Below, one piece after another: positions 1-10,264 of a DNA stretch of 64,000 nt; position 1 is the first letter of the stretch, and every line of letters starts with the position of its first letter. Position numbers and translations under genes: made by a program. Source of the DNA: Dichetophora obliterata (lineage: Eukaryota; Arthropoda; Insecta; Diptera; Sciomyzidae); assembly GCA_963920525.1 (NCBI GenBank), contig OY986437.1:93024213-93088212 (forward strand), in the 5' to 3' direction. The notes under the pieces are model-generated. The model worked only from the letters and a program-made list of their open reading frames with translations, was not told the DNA's origin and did not search any database.

Positions 1-88
1 CAAAAATGCTTCGAACTTGATGGTGTGGTTGTTCTGGTACAGTCTAGTACTTATTTTAAAAAGAAATTTTATGTTAAAATTTAAATAA

Positions 89-739
89 ATGTTGACTTTA
101 TATGATTTAAATACAAATTCTAAATGTTTGATAGTTTAAATCATACTTGATTTTAAATACAAATTCTAGTTGTTTGACAGTTTAAAATCGTTTATCGAGC
201 TTAAGGTCAAAGTTAGAAACAATTAATTGTTCTAACGAATTTTTCTAAAGAAACAACAACAACAACAAAGTTTTTTCAATATGAAAGGAAAAAAACCACT
301 AGCAAATTGATTTTATTGTACAATTTCTGCGTGCTAAACGCGTCATCAGAAATCTTTGTGATTGCCCGTGCAAGCGCGTAGACGCACTGCACCATCGGGG
401 CGATGAGATTTTGAAGCTTCATCGCCCCGATGGTGCAGTGCGTCTACGCGCTTGCACGGGCAATCACAAAGATTTCTGATGACGCGTTTAGCACGCAGAA
501 ATTGTACAATAAAATCAATTTGCTAGTGGTTTTTTTTTTCCTTTCATATTGAAAAAACTTTGTTGTTGTTGTTGTTTCTTTAGAAAAATTCGTTAGAACA
601 ATTAATTGTTTCTAACTTTGACCTTAAGCTCGATAAACGATTTTAAACTGTCAAACAACTAGAATTTGTATTTAAAATCAAGTATGATTTAAACTATCAA
701 ACATTTAGAATTTGTATTTAAATCATATAAAGTCAACAT
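89..739. repeat. Near-perfect long palindrome (foldback), arms about 320 bp
   Basis: Positions 89 to about 404 are repeated in reverse complement at about 417-739, around a spacer of roughly 12 nt (GATTTTGAAGCT). The arms match almost base for base. The visible difference is a homopolymer: 7 A in the left arm (near 289-295) against 10 T in the right arm (near 530-539). Similarity stops abruptly outside the arms. The arms include a GC-rich inner block and a CAA/GTT run. No coding frame is seen. It could be a foldback transposon, a source of hairpin RNA, or an assembly or library foldback artefact. Confidence 0.9.
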
Positions 740-1027
740 AATAAACATAGAGGTCATTTAGGAAAAAACTTTAATTTAAATAAATATCTGAAAATTGTAT
801 GTAAATTTTTCAAGTTATTCAACTTGCTTTGACTTACTTTTACTGAGGCCGAACTGATAATCAGCTTAGTTAACACTATTTTTTAATAATCATATTATTA
901 AAGCATGTGGAGCTTAAACAATCTTAATAAAAATTTATTTCACTTGAAAAAGTTAAAGAAATTCCGTAGAGATAAAAAAACCTTGTTCCGAAACGTTCTT
1001 TTATTAAAAACACTAAGAAGTTTTTAC

Positions 1028-2157
1028 GGTGCCGTGATATAATCCCAAGTGGCACAATCCCAATTTTTAATTTTGGGATTATGTCACTCCTTATACAGTG
1101 ACATTAACCCAATTTTTTTACTTGGGATTATGTCACTATGGAAGGGATGACATATTCCCAAATAAAAAGAAGTCAAAATTCCAAATTTTTTTGGAATTAT
1201 GTCACTAGTACACTGGTTTTGACTGGTTTAGGTTTTGACAATACAATTATATTTTTATTATGTAATTGTTATAAAATAAATATATTAACAAAAAAAAAAT
1301 ATATATATTCAAAAGACAATACAAATGTTTTTCCAAATTTTTACATTTCTTATCCACAAAAGTTATGTTATCTTAATTGCGGTTATGCCACTTTATATGA
1401 AGCATAAATGACGTTGCTGTGATTTAAAATTAAAAATTAATAAGTGTTTGTAAAAATTCGGTAATTTTAGTACATCCATTCTGTAAATTTGTTTCAGAGT
1501 AGTAGTTATACACATACTTAACGTTGTTATTAATGAAAAAAGCGCGATTTTTTATAAAAATTTTTAATTTTTTTATATATAAGGCTGGAAGTACAAATTA
1601 AAGAAAAAAACTAAACTGGTTTAGTTTATTCAAAAAAGTTGGGACTTACATATGTAATAAAAGTGTTCTGTCTTGAAAAGTAATGCATGGAATTTAATGG
1701 TTAATCGCTTATTTAAAAGGTAATAGCATAAGTTTTCTTAAAATATTCTTGCTTACTTTATAAAAGTATGCAATTAATAGAAAAATAGCACGTTTTTCGA
1801 GCCTATTTTCCTTAATTTTGACCCCTATAACTTCTAAACCAGATGAGAGCGGCCATTAATTTGTACAGATTTGAAATTTAAAGCTCTTAATACATACATA
1901 CGTTCCACGAAAAAATAGTCAAACAAATTAATTTTAGGTAAAAACTTAATATTTCGAAATATCTATCCAAATTTTTTCATTTTTAGGCTCAAAAGTGACT
2001 TTATCCCAATTGGGGTTACGACACTTTACAAGCAGTGTCACAAGCAGTGTTACAATGCCCCAAGTAAAAAATTTGGGTTTATGTCACTGTGAAAGGAGTG
2101 ACATAATCCCAAAATTAAAAATTGGGATTGTGCTACTTGGGGTTATGTCAGGGTACC
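1028..2157. mobile_element. Non-autonomous long-TIR element with 9-bp TSD, Mutator-like
   Basis: The two ends (GGTGCC... and ...GGTACC) are inverted repeats over more than 100 bp. Both are built from repeated short modules of the type GTGACATAATCCCAA. A perfect 9-bp direct repeat, AGTTTTTAC, flanks the element at 1019-1027 and 2158-2166. A 9-bp duplication and long TIRs are typical of Mutator-like elements. The 1.1 kb interior is AT-rich with no transposase, so it is non-autonomous. The 89-aa open frame at 1138-1407 lies in the left terminal repeat and adjoining interior and is probably chance. Confidence 0.85.
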
Positions 2158-2166
2158 AGTTTTTAC

Positions 2167-4334
2167 TACATAAACTACAAAATATATTTTCGTTGTAGTT
2201 TTGGTGATTACTGTTGTGCCGCATTTATTTTATGAAAAAATAGCATGTACAAAAAACTCATTAATTTATTTAGCTATTAGCTTATGATATTTACGCCATA
2301 TTTAATTTGATTTCAAACTATTTTCTCCAAATGCATGCAATTAAAAATTTTACGAATATTTTTTAATGTACAAGTAGCGATTTTTAGATTTTTATCAAAT
2401 GCATTTCAAATAAATTTCAAAAAACAAAACATCCTACAAAGCCATTTAAAATTTTCGATTGTCTACAATTTTTGCGCCACTGCCGGATGTCCTTATTAAT
2501 TTGCTATTTGCAAGCAGACCGGAAGTCACTAAATTAACTGCGCCACTCAATAGCAAACGCGACACAAAAACATAAAGAGAACAAAACCAAAAATTTTAAA
2601 TACAAAATACATCAACATCAAAAGGTTTCTAACCTTCTAAAAATGGGTAACATATGTGAGGCTTTTTTTTATTGAACTTTTATTGAGAAAACAAGAAAAC
2701 AAATACGCAAAACTAAAATCCATTTAGATCGTTTGTCTGGCTGAAAGCGAAATTGATGTTATTATTATTGTTTTTCAATTCTTACCCACTCACACACACA
2801 CACCTTTAAAAGAAGTGATAAGGACCAATAGACAATTTCAAACTGACCTGAAAAGATAGAAATAAGAAAATAAAAATTCATTAGATTCTAAGATATTTGT
2901 AATTTATACATAAAGATATTTTTTCTAAAATTTATTTATATTTGATGTATTTGATTAAATATCTATGATATAAATAATGCTAATATCGTCTTTATATCGA
3001 ACATCCACTAATTTATTAAAAAAAAAACAAAAAAAAAAACACTCACAAAATAAACCATTCACTCATATAAACACGTGCTACTGAAGTTTCACTTTCATGC
3101 AACGAACAGGATGAAAAAATATCCTTTTTTTACAATAAAAATTAAGTAGGCCACACTCGGCATACAACTGCGATGAGCGGGAAAAATTGTATGCATCACT
3201 ACAAAAACAACGGTGGAAAAAGAAGACATGAAGAAGTTGAGGGTGTTCGGAGACAAGCAACAAACAACCCCTTTAAGTTGCACTCAAGTGCTATAAAAAT
3301 AAGAAGATACCATCAACAACTTTTATTATAACTGAACCTGGCGTCAGACACAGCGAACGGCGACAGTCGGCAAACGCACCAGGCTTTTTTTTAATGTTTC
3401 TTCTTTTTGTCTCATTGTTTTTTGTCTTTAATGCTGCTGGAAGTTCTGCTCTTTCTGCAAGTCTTGGTTTTGTTTTTTTTTGTGACTCTATCAACTTTAT
3501 CTACAAAATCGCAAACTCGCACCTAATTCTCGCTCACGTTTCATCTAGACAAAGGTTAATTTTTTTGCGCAGCCCTTTCGTTGCAGTTTGCTTCCTTGAG
3601 AGCTTCCTGTCTACCAAGTGCGAGTGTGTAATATCAAAGGAAAAGGGGTATAATTCCTGATAGTCTCTTTAGGAGTTGTTGTTGTTGTACCTTATATTTG
3701 CTGAAGAGTAGCTGTTTCGGAAGATAGACGTTTTACATTTGGTATCTCCTACCAGGATCTGGCAGTCTAAGGCGGATGGTGGTTTTATTTTTTGTTTGCT
3801 TTCCTTGTGTAAAAAGTGAAAAGCACATGTAACAGTTAACAAATTCCTTTAAACAATGACCTATCCCATTAATATATGGTACATTTTTTAATTGGCCATG
3901 TAAGGAGTTTGTAAATTCGTTAACATATGTTGGCTTATTACATTTGTAAGAGACAGCTGTTGTAAGCCGTTGTCAACTAGAGATTGAAGAATAAAGACTT
4001 ACAATTTATTTTATATCGCTTAAATTATAATACGATAAGCTACAAAAACTTTTTACAGATAACTAACCCTAGTAAATGCGGGTTTTTATCGAATGCTTTC
4101 TTGAGATACGAGTTCGTCCCTAAATATTTTGCAATTAAATTTATTTTTGGAATTAATTCGACCTAAATAATCCGAAATGTAGCAGTGGTTTATTTTCACT
4201 TTTACATAGATTTTCTCTTTTAAAACACGTATTTTCTTAAAAACGAGACTGAATTTACTCAACATTAATCTTATTGATATTTAAAAAATAATTTCTTACA
4301 GTATCGTAAGTTAAAAGATTTCATAGATTTAAGA
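2167..4334. other. Unassigned AT-rich DNA with one GC-richer unique stretch
   Basis: No gene is recognised. Positions 2790-2803 hold a short CA run. The block at about 3060-3660 is richer in G+C and looks like unique euchromatic sequence. It contains CTATAAAAATA at about 3290-3300, which resembles a TATA box, but no convincing initiator follows. The open frames there (for example 3394-3660) show no recognisable protein motif. Confidence 0.4.
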
Positions 4335-4656
4335 GCTAATACCACTGTAAAGTCATTAAAATAAGTAATGTCTATTAAAATTTTTGTAAGCAAGTAAACA
4401 CAGTTTATGTGAAATATACATTAAGGTTTTTATTAAGCACATATTAGTAAAAAGTGTTTGAGTTGGGCTGCCAGCCACTGGTCACCTCTAGTTTAAACAA
4501 TAGCTCTTACTATCGACATTTAAAAAAAAAGTATTTTTTAAATTATATAATATTTGCTTAAAAAACCTCGTATATATATTTCACATTACTATTTCCTTGC
4601 TTACAAAATTTCTTAAAGACATGACTAATTTTAATTTATTTTACAGTGGTGTTAGC
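4335..4656. mobile_element. Foldback MITE with about 110-bp imperfect terminal inverted repeats
   Basis: GCTAATACCACTGTAAA at 4335 pairs with the reverse complement of TTTACAGTGGTGTTAGC ending at 4656. Diverged pairing runs inwards for about 110 bp, including a TTGTAAGCAAG block in both arms. Flanking TTTAAG / TTTAAAG may be a diverged target duplication. There is no coding content. Superfamily is not assigned. Confidence 0.7.
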
Positions 4657-6018
4657 CTTTAAAGAAAAGTATGCAGAAATAACCTTTGAGAGGTTTTCTA
4701 ACTTTTGAGACCTAGAAATTCGAAATCAAAATTTTTATCTAGGCTTATATAGGCTGCTTTTTCAGCAGAAGTGGAAGTAGACATACATCAGCTCTTAGGT
4801 CTTATAAAATGCTCTTATATAAAACAAACGAAAAACTATTTAGTATAACTTAGTGCTTAAAAAAATTGTAAGCTCCTCTGTGCATGAGTTTGAAAATTTA
4901 AAGAAACTTTCAAGCCGGTGCACAGTGCTCCGATCTCATATAAGCATTGGACAAAAATAGAAGAAGTTGTTGGAGACTTTAATGAAACTTGATTATTAAA
5001 TGGATTATGGTGCGGTGATTTCAAAAACGTATCAGTATTGCTTACAGTTTTCTTGTAAAACTTTTTGTGGATGTTTTTTACAAAATCGTTCAATGGCTTG
5101 CTTAGCTTGAAAACTATCGCTTTTTAACACTTTTTTTCTGTTAAAAAAATAATCATTTAAAATATCCTTTACTTAAAGAGCAACAGGTTTTTAATAATAT
5201 ACATGAAGAAATTTTAAAGAAAAGAAAAATAAGAAAATATTTTTCATTAAATTTTTTATTTTAATTTTTGGAATCACTTTCATATTCATCTGATGTTTAG
5301 ATATTACATTAGATGTTTCGTCTTGAATTAAATAATAATTTAGATACTTATCAAAGTCCAAATTTTTTTTTATTTTTTTTCATAATATATCTCATAGATG
5401 ACATCAGTGTATCAGAAGATATAAGTAAATAAGACATCAATTCTTTGTTGGTGTCTTCTCGTCCCGTTTTTCGAGTATGATTTAAACGATTTCTTCGTAC
5501 GTGTTTACGTTTTGCGTAAACAACCTTACAGAAATATATATAGTTTTGTATGTGAACAAAAACACAATATCAAAATAACTACCTATCAATCCTATCCATC
5601 AAAAACTTGTTTCTTTTAAAAGCTCATTGAATTTCTCAGTGTCAACTGTTTTGTAGCACGATAAGACTCATAATATTAATGATATATTAAAAATTAGATC
5701 TTTATCAAGTTTAGTAATATAGGCTGCAATGTCCATCTCAGAAAAAAATCATCGAGCTGTGTTTCCATCATTAGTTGTACCGTATCCCTGCTTGACTTCA
5801 TCAACTCTTAGACCCATTTTTAATTTAAAATCCTTTTGTATCCTTGAATTGTTTTCTTAAAATTTACTTTTGTTTTCCTCTCGTACTTGCCATGTTCTAA
5901 CTGGAAGCCGGTAAGCTATGTGGATTAGGCATTAAAAAAAAACGATTTCAAACTCCAACAACGGAGTATTGACAATCCATACTTATAATTATCGGGGTTC
6001 GCAGTTCTGTTCACTTCA
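4657..6018. other. Unassigned AT-rich DNA
   Basis: AT-rich sequence with homopolymer runs and no recognisable gene or complete element. Short open frames (for example 4857-5093, minus) lack identifiable motifs. Confidence 0.4.
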
Positions 6019-6330
6019 ACATTGGCCGCATTCAGCGCAGACAACAGTTGGCAACTGTTGTGTAAAAATTCGCTGAATGGTACAAATTTGGTAGCGCTAA
6101 CTAAAACTGATAAAGTAGCGAACGCCTTTTAATCGAGCGAACAAATTTTATGCTACATGAACACAACTGTTTGCTTAACTGTCAGATGCTGTTACTGACG
6201 CTGTTAAATTAATAAACGCAGAAAGAACGCTGCAAATTTAAGTGAGAAACCTTTGCAATTGAATTAAATTTACATAAAAATTTTCACACAGCAGTTGCCA
6301 ACTGTTGTCTGCGCTGAATGCGGCCAATGT
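6019..6330. mobile_element. MITE, 312 bp, TIR ACATTGGCCGCATTCAGC
   Basis: The first ~45 nt and the reverse complement of the last ~45 nt are nearly identical (ACATTGGCCGCATTCAGC..., then CAGACAACAGTTGGCAACTG). Each terminal repeat contains its own small palindrome around CAACAGTTGGCAACTGTTG. Flanks CACTTCA / CATTTCG could be an imperfect duplication, which does not decide the superfamily. No coding content. Confidence 0.8.
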
Positions 6331-6822
6331 CATTTCGTGGTTTTCAATTTTACTTCGAATGCAATTGTACTAAACTGCTAAAATTCTTATTTTGAAATAA
6401 ACTCTATTAAGAATAAAATATAACATACTTTTTCGGTGTCTTCATTCGTTAAGAATGCCCACTGCAACCAGCCCAAGCAAATCTAAGTCTCTCTTTTTTA
6501 CACACACTTAAACGAATAACTTTATCATCAAAATCTTATTTTAAAATTTAATTTTTTATAAAAGAATGTTGCACAGAAGCTCGTTCTTATACGTTTGAAG
6601 ATAACCACATGTCTAATTAATCGGAATTCATGATCTTAAACACATTTTTTTTAAATTTTATACAAACTTGTGTTCAAAAAACTGAAGCATGAACTTGTAT
6701 AACTTAGAACTTGTTTTGGTTTTGTTTACATTTTGCTACAAAAGTAGCTGCAAACCAAAAAATAGGTAGGAAGCAACGTGAGATAGTATTTGGTTGACAA
6801 AAAAATTGCTGTATTTTATATA

Positions 6823-6933
6823 CAGTGATGTACAAAAAAAAAAGGTACACCTGTATTTTTATACTTAAAGCTCATGAATTATAAACAAGGTGCACCATAT
6901 ATACTGGTGTCCCTATTTCATTGCTCATCACTG
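6823..6933. mobile_element. Small Tc1/mariner-type MITE with TA TSD
   Basis: CAGTGATG at 6823 and CATCACTG ending at 6933 are perfect 8-bp inverted ends, followed by imperfect pairing (GGTACACC / GGGACACC). TA is present directly outside both ends (6821-6822 and 6934-6935). The 111 bp body resembles 42001-42076 in the opposite orientation, so this is a dispersed family. Confidence 0.8.
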
Positions 6934-6935
6934 TA

Positions 6936-8034
6936 TCACTCAAAGTGATAAATTTATGAACTTTTTTGTTTCAAATTTAAAATTTAAAATTAAATTTTAC
7001 CCAAATAAATTTACAATTTATAAAAGAAAGAAGAAAAATATTCTGTAACCAAAAAAATAATAATTGAAAATCAAGGAAAATTTAATTTTAGACACTTTTT
7101 TAAAAATTAAAAAAAAACGGAAAAAATCGGAGAAGATTTTTCTTTTATCTATTCATACAGGGATCAAAAAAAATTACTATGAAATAAAACAGCACATAAT
7201 TTCTTGATTTTTTTTTTTTGCCCATTGAAATTTGAGAATTTCTCAAATTTTCATCTTTAAAAACTGAAAGTTAAAAAATTAATTAAAAATAAAACTTTTC
7301 AAAGATTTTTAAAACAAACAAATCGAATATAGCGCAAATTTTTAGCTTTCCAAGGAGTTTAAATTTGTTAAATAAAATTATAAAATGTATTTTTAAATAT
7401 TCATATATGAAACTACTCAAAAACAAAAATACACAACCAATTTATTTTGAATAAAAATCACTCATTTTTTACTGGCTCTGAAGCCCATACCAATCATTTT
7501 TATCAATATTTTTTTATGGATATATCTTAGTTATATTTTAGGCTGCCTACCTTTAAAACAATACTAAAAACTTTGAATTCGGAGCAAGTCATATTTTTGA
7601 TTTTTGTCCAATACTCGGAGCAATGTGCGGCGGAAGTCAGCGTAGTAGAGAACAATCACATCTCTATTATAAAGACCAAAAGGGGAAACATCTGCCGAAC
7701 CATCCAACTGGCGCTAGCAAGAACAGAAAAGAAAAAGGTGGCACAAATTCTGAGACAAGGTCAAAAGCGACTGATATGAGTTCTATTAAAAATATTTAGT
7801 TACATTTTAAAAACATAATTTTTGGCGTTAACTTCTTTAGAATCGATTTCATATATAGCCACTAGTATAAAAATTATATATTGAGTGAAATGGTTATTTT
7901 ATATGGTGATATTAATCGTGAAGGAAATCAATTTATCTTATAATGCATTTTTGTAATATAAGTTATATATTTTAAATATGAATAAAAGTATGTAATCCAT
8001 TATGTAATATAAGAGCATACCATTAAGTTATATT
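6936..8034. other. Unassigned AT-rich DNA with one GC-richer ORF
   Basis: Mostly A/T-rich sequence. Positions 7573-7779 form a 68-aa open frame with locally higher G+C and a basic C-terminal half. I recognise no family and see no splice or homology support, so I do not call it a gene. Confidence 0.3.
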
Positions 8035-8318
8035 GTCGGCCTTTGTAGTGTGGTGATGAGTGCGCTAGACTATCAACTCAGAGGTCCCCGGTTCGAGTCC
8101 GCTTTCTTTGTTCTTTACTACATTTAAAAATTTTTGAAACAAAAAATCCGCAACTAAATTGTGGAAAATGTGCAATTAAAGGATAGGCACAGCTGAGGAC
8201 TGAAAATTCTTGCCGAGGTTAAGGCATAACACTAGCTTCGGTTATAAGCAGTTCATATTCGTTTGTTATGCCTAATCGATAATTCACGTATTGTTCCAAT
8301 CAGTTCTTCCTCTAATAA
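8035..8318 (+). mobile_element. tRNA-derived SINE copy A, 5' part (split)
   Basis: This part starts with a tRNA-like head. An A-box-like segment lies near 8045-8060 and a good B-box, GGTTCGAGTCC, near 8091-8101. The SINE body follows (CCACAACTAAATTGTGG, then AATGTGCAATTAAAGGA, then GAGGTTAAGGCATAACAC, then TAATTCACGTATTGTTCC). It stops in the middle of the family consensus at 8318. The missing tail appears at 10179, on the far side of an inserted transposon. The head is not a functional tRNA gene because the other stems do not pair well. Confidence 0.8.
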
Positions 8319-10178
8319 CACTGCTCCACAAAATTTTAAATATGTTCTGATTTGAACGTTTGTCAATCAATAGTCAATTTAGATATAAATTGGGACTCTA
8401 ACTTCAAATATCAGCTTTACAAATTATTCTATAACACTGTTTTTAAGTAATCGATATATTATAATTTTAGTGAATTTTGAAAAAGTGTTCCTACATTATT
8501 GCAAATAAGACACGTTTTTATGAATTGATTTAAATCAACAGTAAATTTAATTAAAGGTATTTAAAATACCTTTCATTTGTTTCAACATTATATTCCAATT
8601 GGATAAACATCTTATGCTCTATTAATTAAAAAATTTGAATTTTTTTTATTTTGTTTCTAAAAATTTTCATAAAATGGAATATAGGTTCACTTACAAAGTT
8701 ATCAAAATTAAAGAAATTATATGGATTCATAATTTTATTTTAAAGTATGTTCTATTACGCAGAAAATGACTTACAACTCAAAAAAATTAGTCTCTGAATT
8801 CAAAAGTAATAAGTTCCGATGTGAAAATGAAAAAAGCTCGAGTGTCGATTAGTGTCGCTAAGCTCGAGCTTAAGCTTAGTCTGGTGCTCGAGTTTTAAAA
8901 AATATATATTTTTTAATGGTTTTTAAAAATAAAATATTGAGAGTATAATGTAAAAATTTCAAACCAAAATATTAACGAAGTCGAGATCGCCTTATATTGC
9001 GCGCTGTGTGTTATTAAAACGTTAAAAGCTTTTTCTTAAAACGTTTTTTGATCGGCCCGAGTGCTTAAAAACATTCTATTAAAAGTGTGTTTAAAGAGTG
9101 TTTAAAAACTGAAATTTTAATACGTTGTTTTACATGCCAATGGCTCTCGCAGGTAGCAGAATTGTACATTTTGAATATTTTTTCCTATTTTTTCCCAATT
9201 TTTCACAAAAAAAACACGATTTTTTTAAACTTCCGCCATTTTGTTATATTTCAATGAAAATGTTTAAATCTGCATACAAAAAATTTGACACGATTGTATT
9301 TTATTTTTTATAAAAAAAAATTACGAAAGATACTTTAAAAAGCAGGCTACACCAGACTACATACTTTAATAAGCTCAAAATAAAAAATAACAGATAGATG
9401 GCATTAAAAGAAATTATTGGATCTACTTCGTCTATTGTTTTCTCTTCTGATGTTTCTCTTATGAGAAAACATGCATAGTCGCCAATCATGGACTCGTGCC
9501 AGGAGCCAGTGTATCGACGCTCCATATTTTTCATTTGCTGGTGGAATCTTTCTCCATGCACATCGCTTTCATAACCAATATTCGGAGGGGAAAATATAGT
9601 TTATTTCAAAACAAATACTTTATGGGTACTAGTCTTGTAGAGCCCAATGCGTTTTCAGAAAGTCAAGACTTAAGTGGTTTTGTACTAATCGATTTTGTAA
9701 TCGATTTTTTATCTATTTTCACTAAGGTTGTTTTTACACTAGTATTTAGTGACAGATTTTTTGGAGTTGTATGTTATTTTCTTCGTAATAGAACAAACTT
9801 TAAAATAAAATTATGAAACCATAAAATTTCTTCAAATTTTTATAACTTTGTAAGAAAACCTATTTTTTCTTTTTATGAAAATTTTGAAAAAAAAAAAACA
9901 AAAAAAATTTAAATGTTTTGATTAATAGAGCTTAAGATGTTTATCCAATTGGAATATACTGTAGTAATAAATTAAAGACATTTCAATTGCCAATAACTCA
10001 AAATAAAATAAATTTAAATCAATTGATGAAATCGTGTTTTATCGAAAATTGGTAAACTATCGATAACTTAAAAACGCTGTTACAGAATTATTTTTTACCT
10101 AATATTTGAAATCAGCGTCCTGTTTGAAATAAGGATTGCCTAATGTTTAACCCAGATAAAAATGGCTGTCGCATAGTG
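8319..10178. mobile_element. CACTA-like transposon inserted in a SINE
   Basis: The element begins CACTGCTCCACA and ends in the reverse complement of CACTATGCGACA. Diverged inverted arms run about 300 bp inwards; for example, CCAATTGGATAAACATCTTA near 8596 reappears inverted near 9935-9955. TAA lies directly outside each end (8316-8318 and 10179-10181), and removing the element restores the SINE consensus. CACTA/G termini with a 3-bp duplication suit the CACTA (CMC/EnSpm) group. Harbinger-type is the alternative. The minus-strand protein relic at 9376-9600 lies inside. Confidence 0.7.
9376..9600 (-). pseudogene. Relic of an arthropod repeat-borne ORF (GERFHQ...MERRY motif)
   Basis: Reading the minus strand from about 9600, the frame gives PPNIGYESD, HGERFHQQMKNMERRY, then TGSWHESMIGDYACFLIRE. 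From memory this matches the C-terminal part of a multi-copy arthropod protein family with the pattern HGERFHQDI..MEKRYQGKW...ML.DYCW. Its function is unknown to me and I take it to be transposon-borne. Residues after about 9430 lose any resemblance to the family. The fragment lies within the CACTA-like element, so it may be a remnant of that element's protein. Confidence 0.5.
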
Positions 10179-10264
10179 TAATCTATCCCTTTCCTTTCAG
10201 GTCAAAAACCAAACGTTGTTTGCAGAAAGCGCATGCCTTGGTTCTTTGATCTTTAAAAAAATAT
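10179..10264 (+). mobile_element. SINE copy A, 3' part (split)
   Basis: TAATCTATCCCTTTCCTTTC, then AGGTCAAAAACCAAACG and the tail TTCTTTGATCTTTAAAAAAA match the 3' ends of the copies at 35328, 38444 and 57736. It continues exactly where the 5' part at 8035-8318 stops, allowing for the duplicated TAA. Confidence 0.8.

Noticed and set aside
3290..3300. TATA-box-like CTATAAAAATA as a core promoter
   Set aside because: No initiator at the right distance and no gene downstream; such words are expected often in AT-rich DNA.
7573..7779. 68-aa ORF with raised G+C
   Set aside because: No recognised domain and no start or splice context; kept only as a note.
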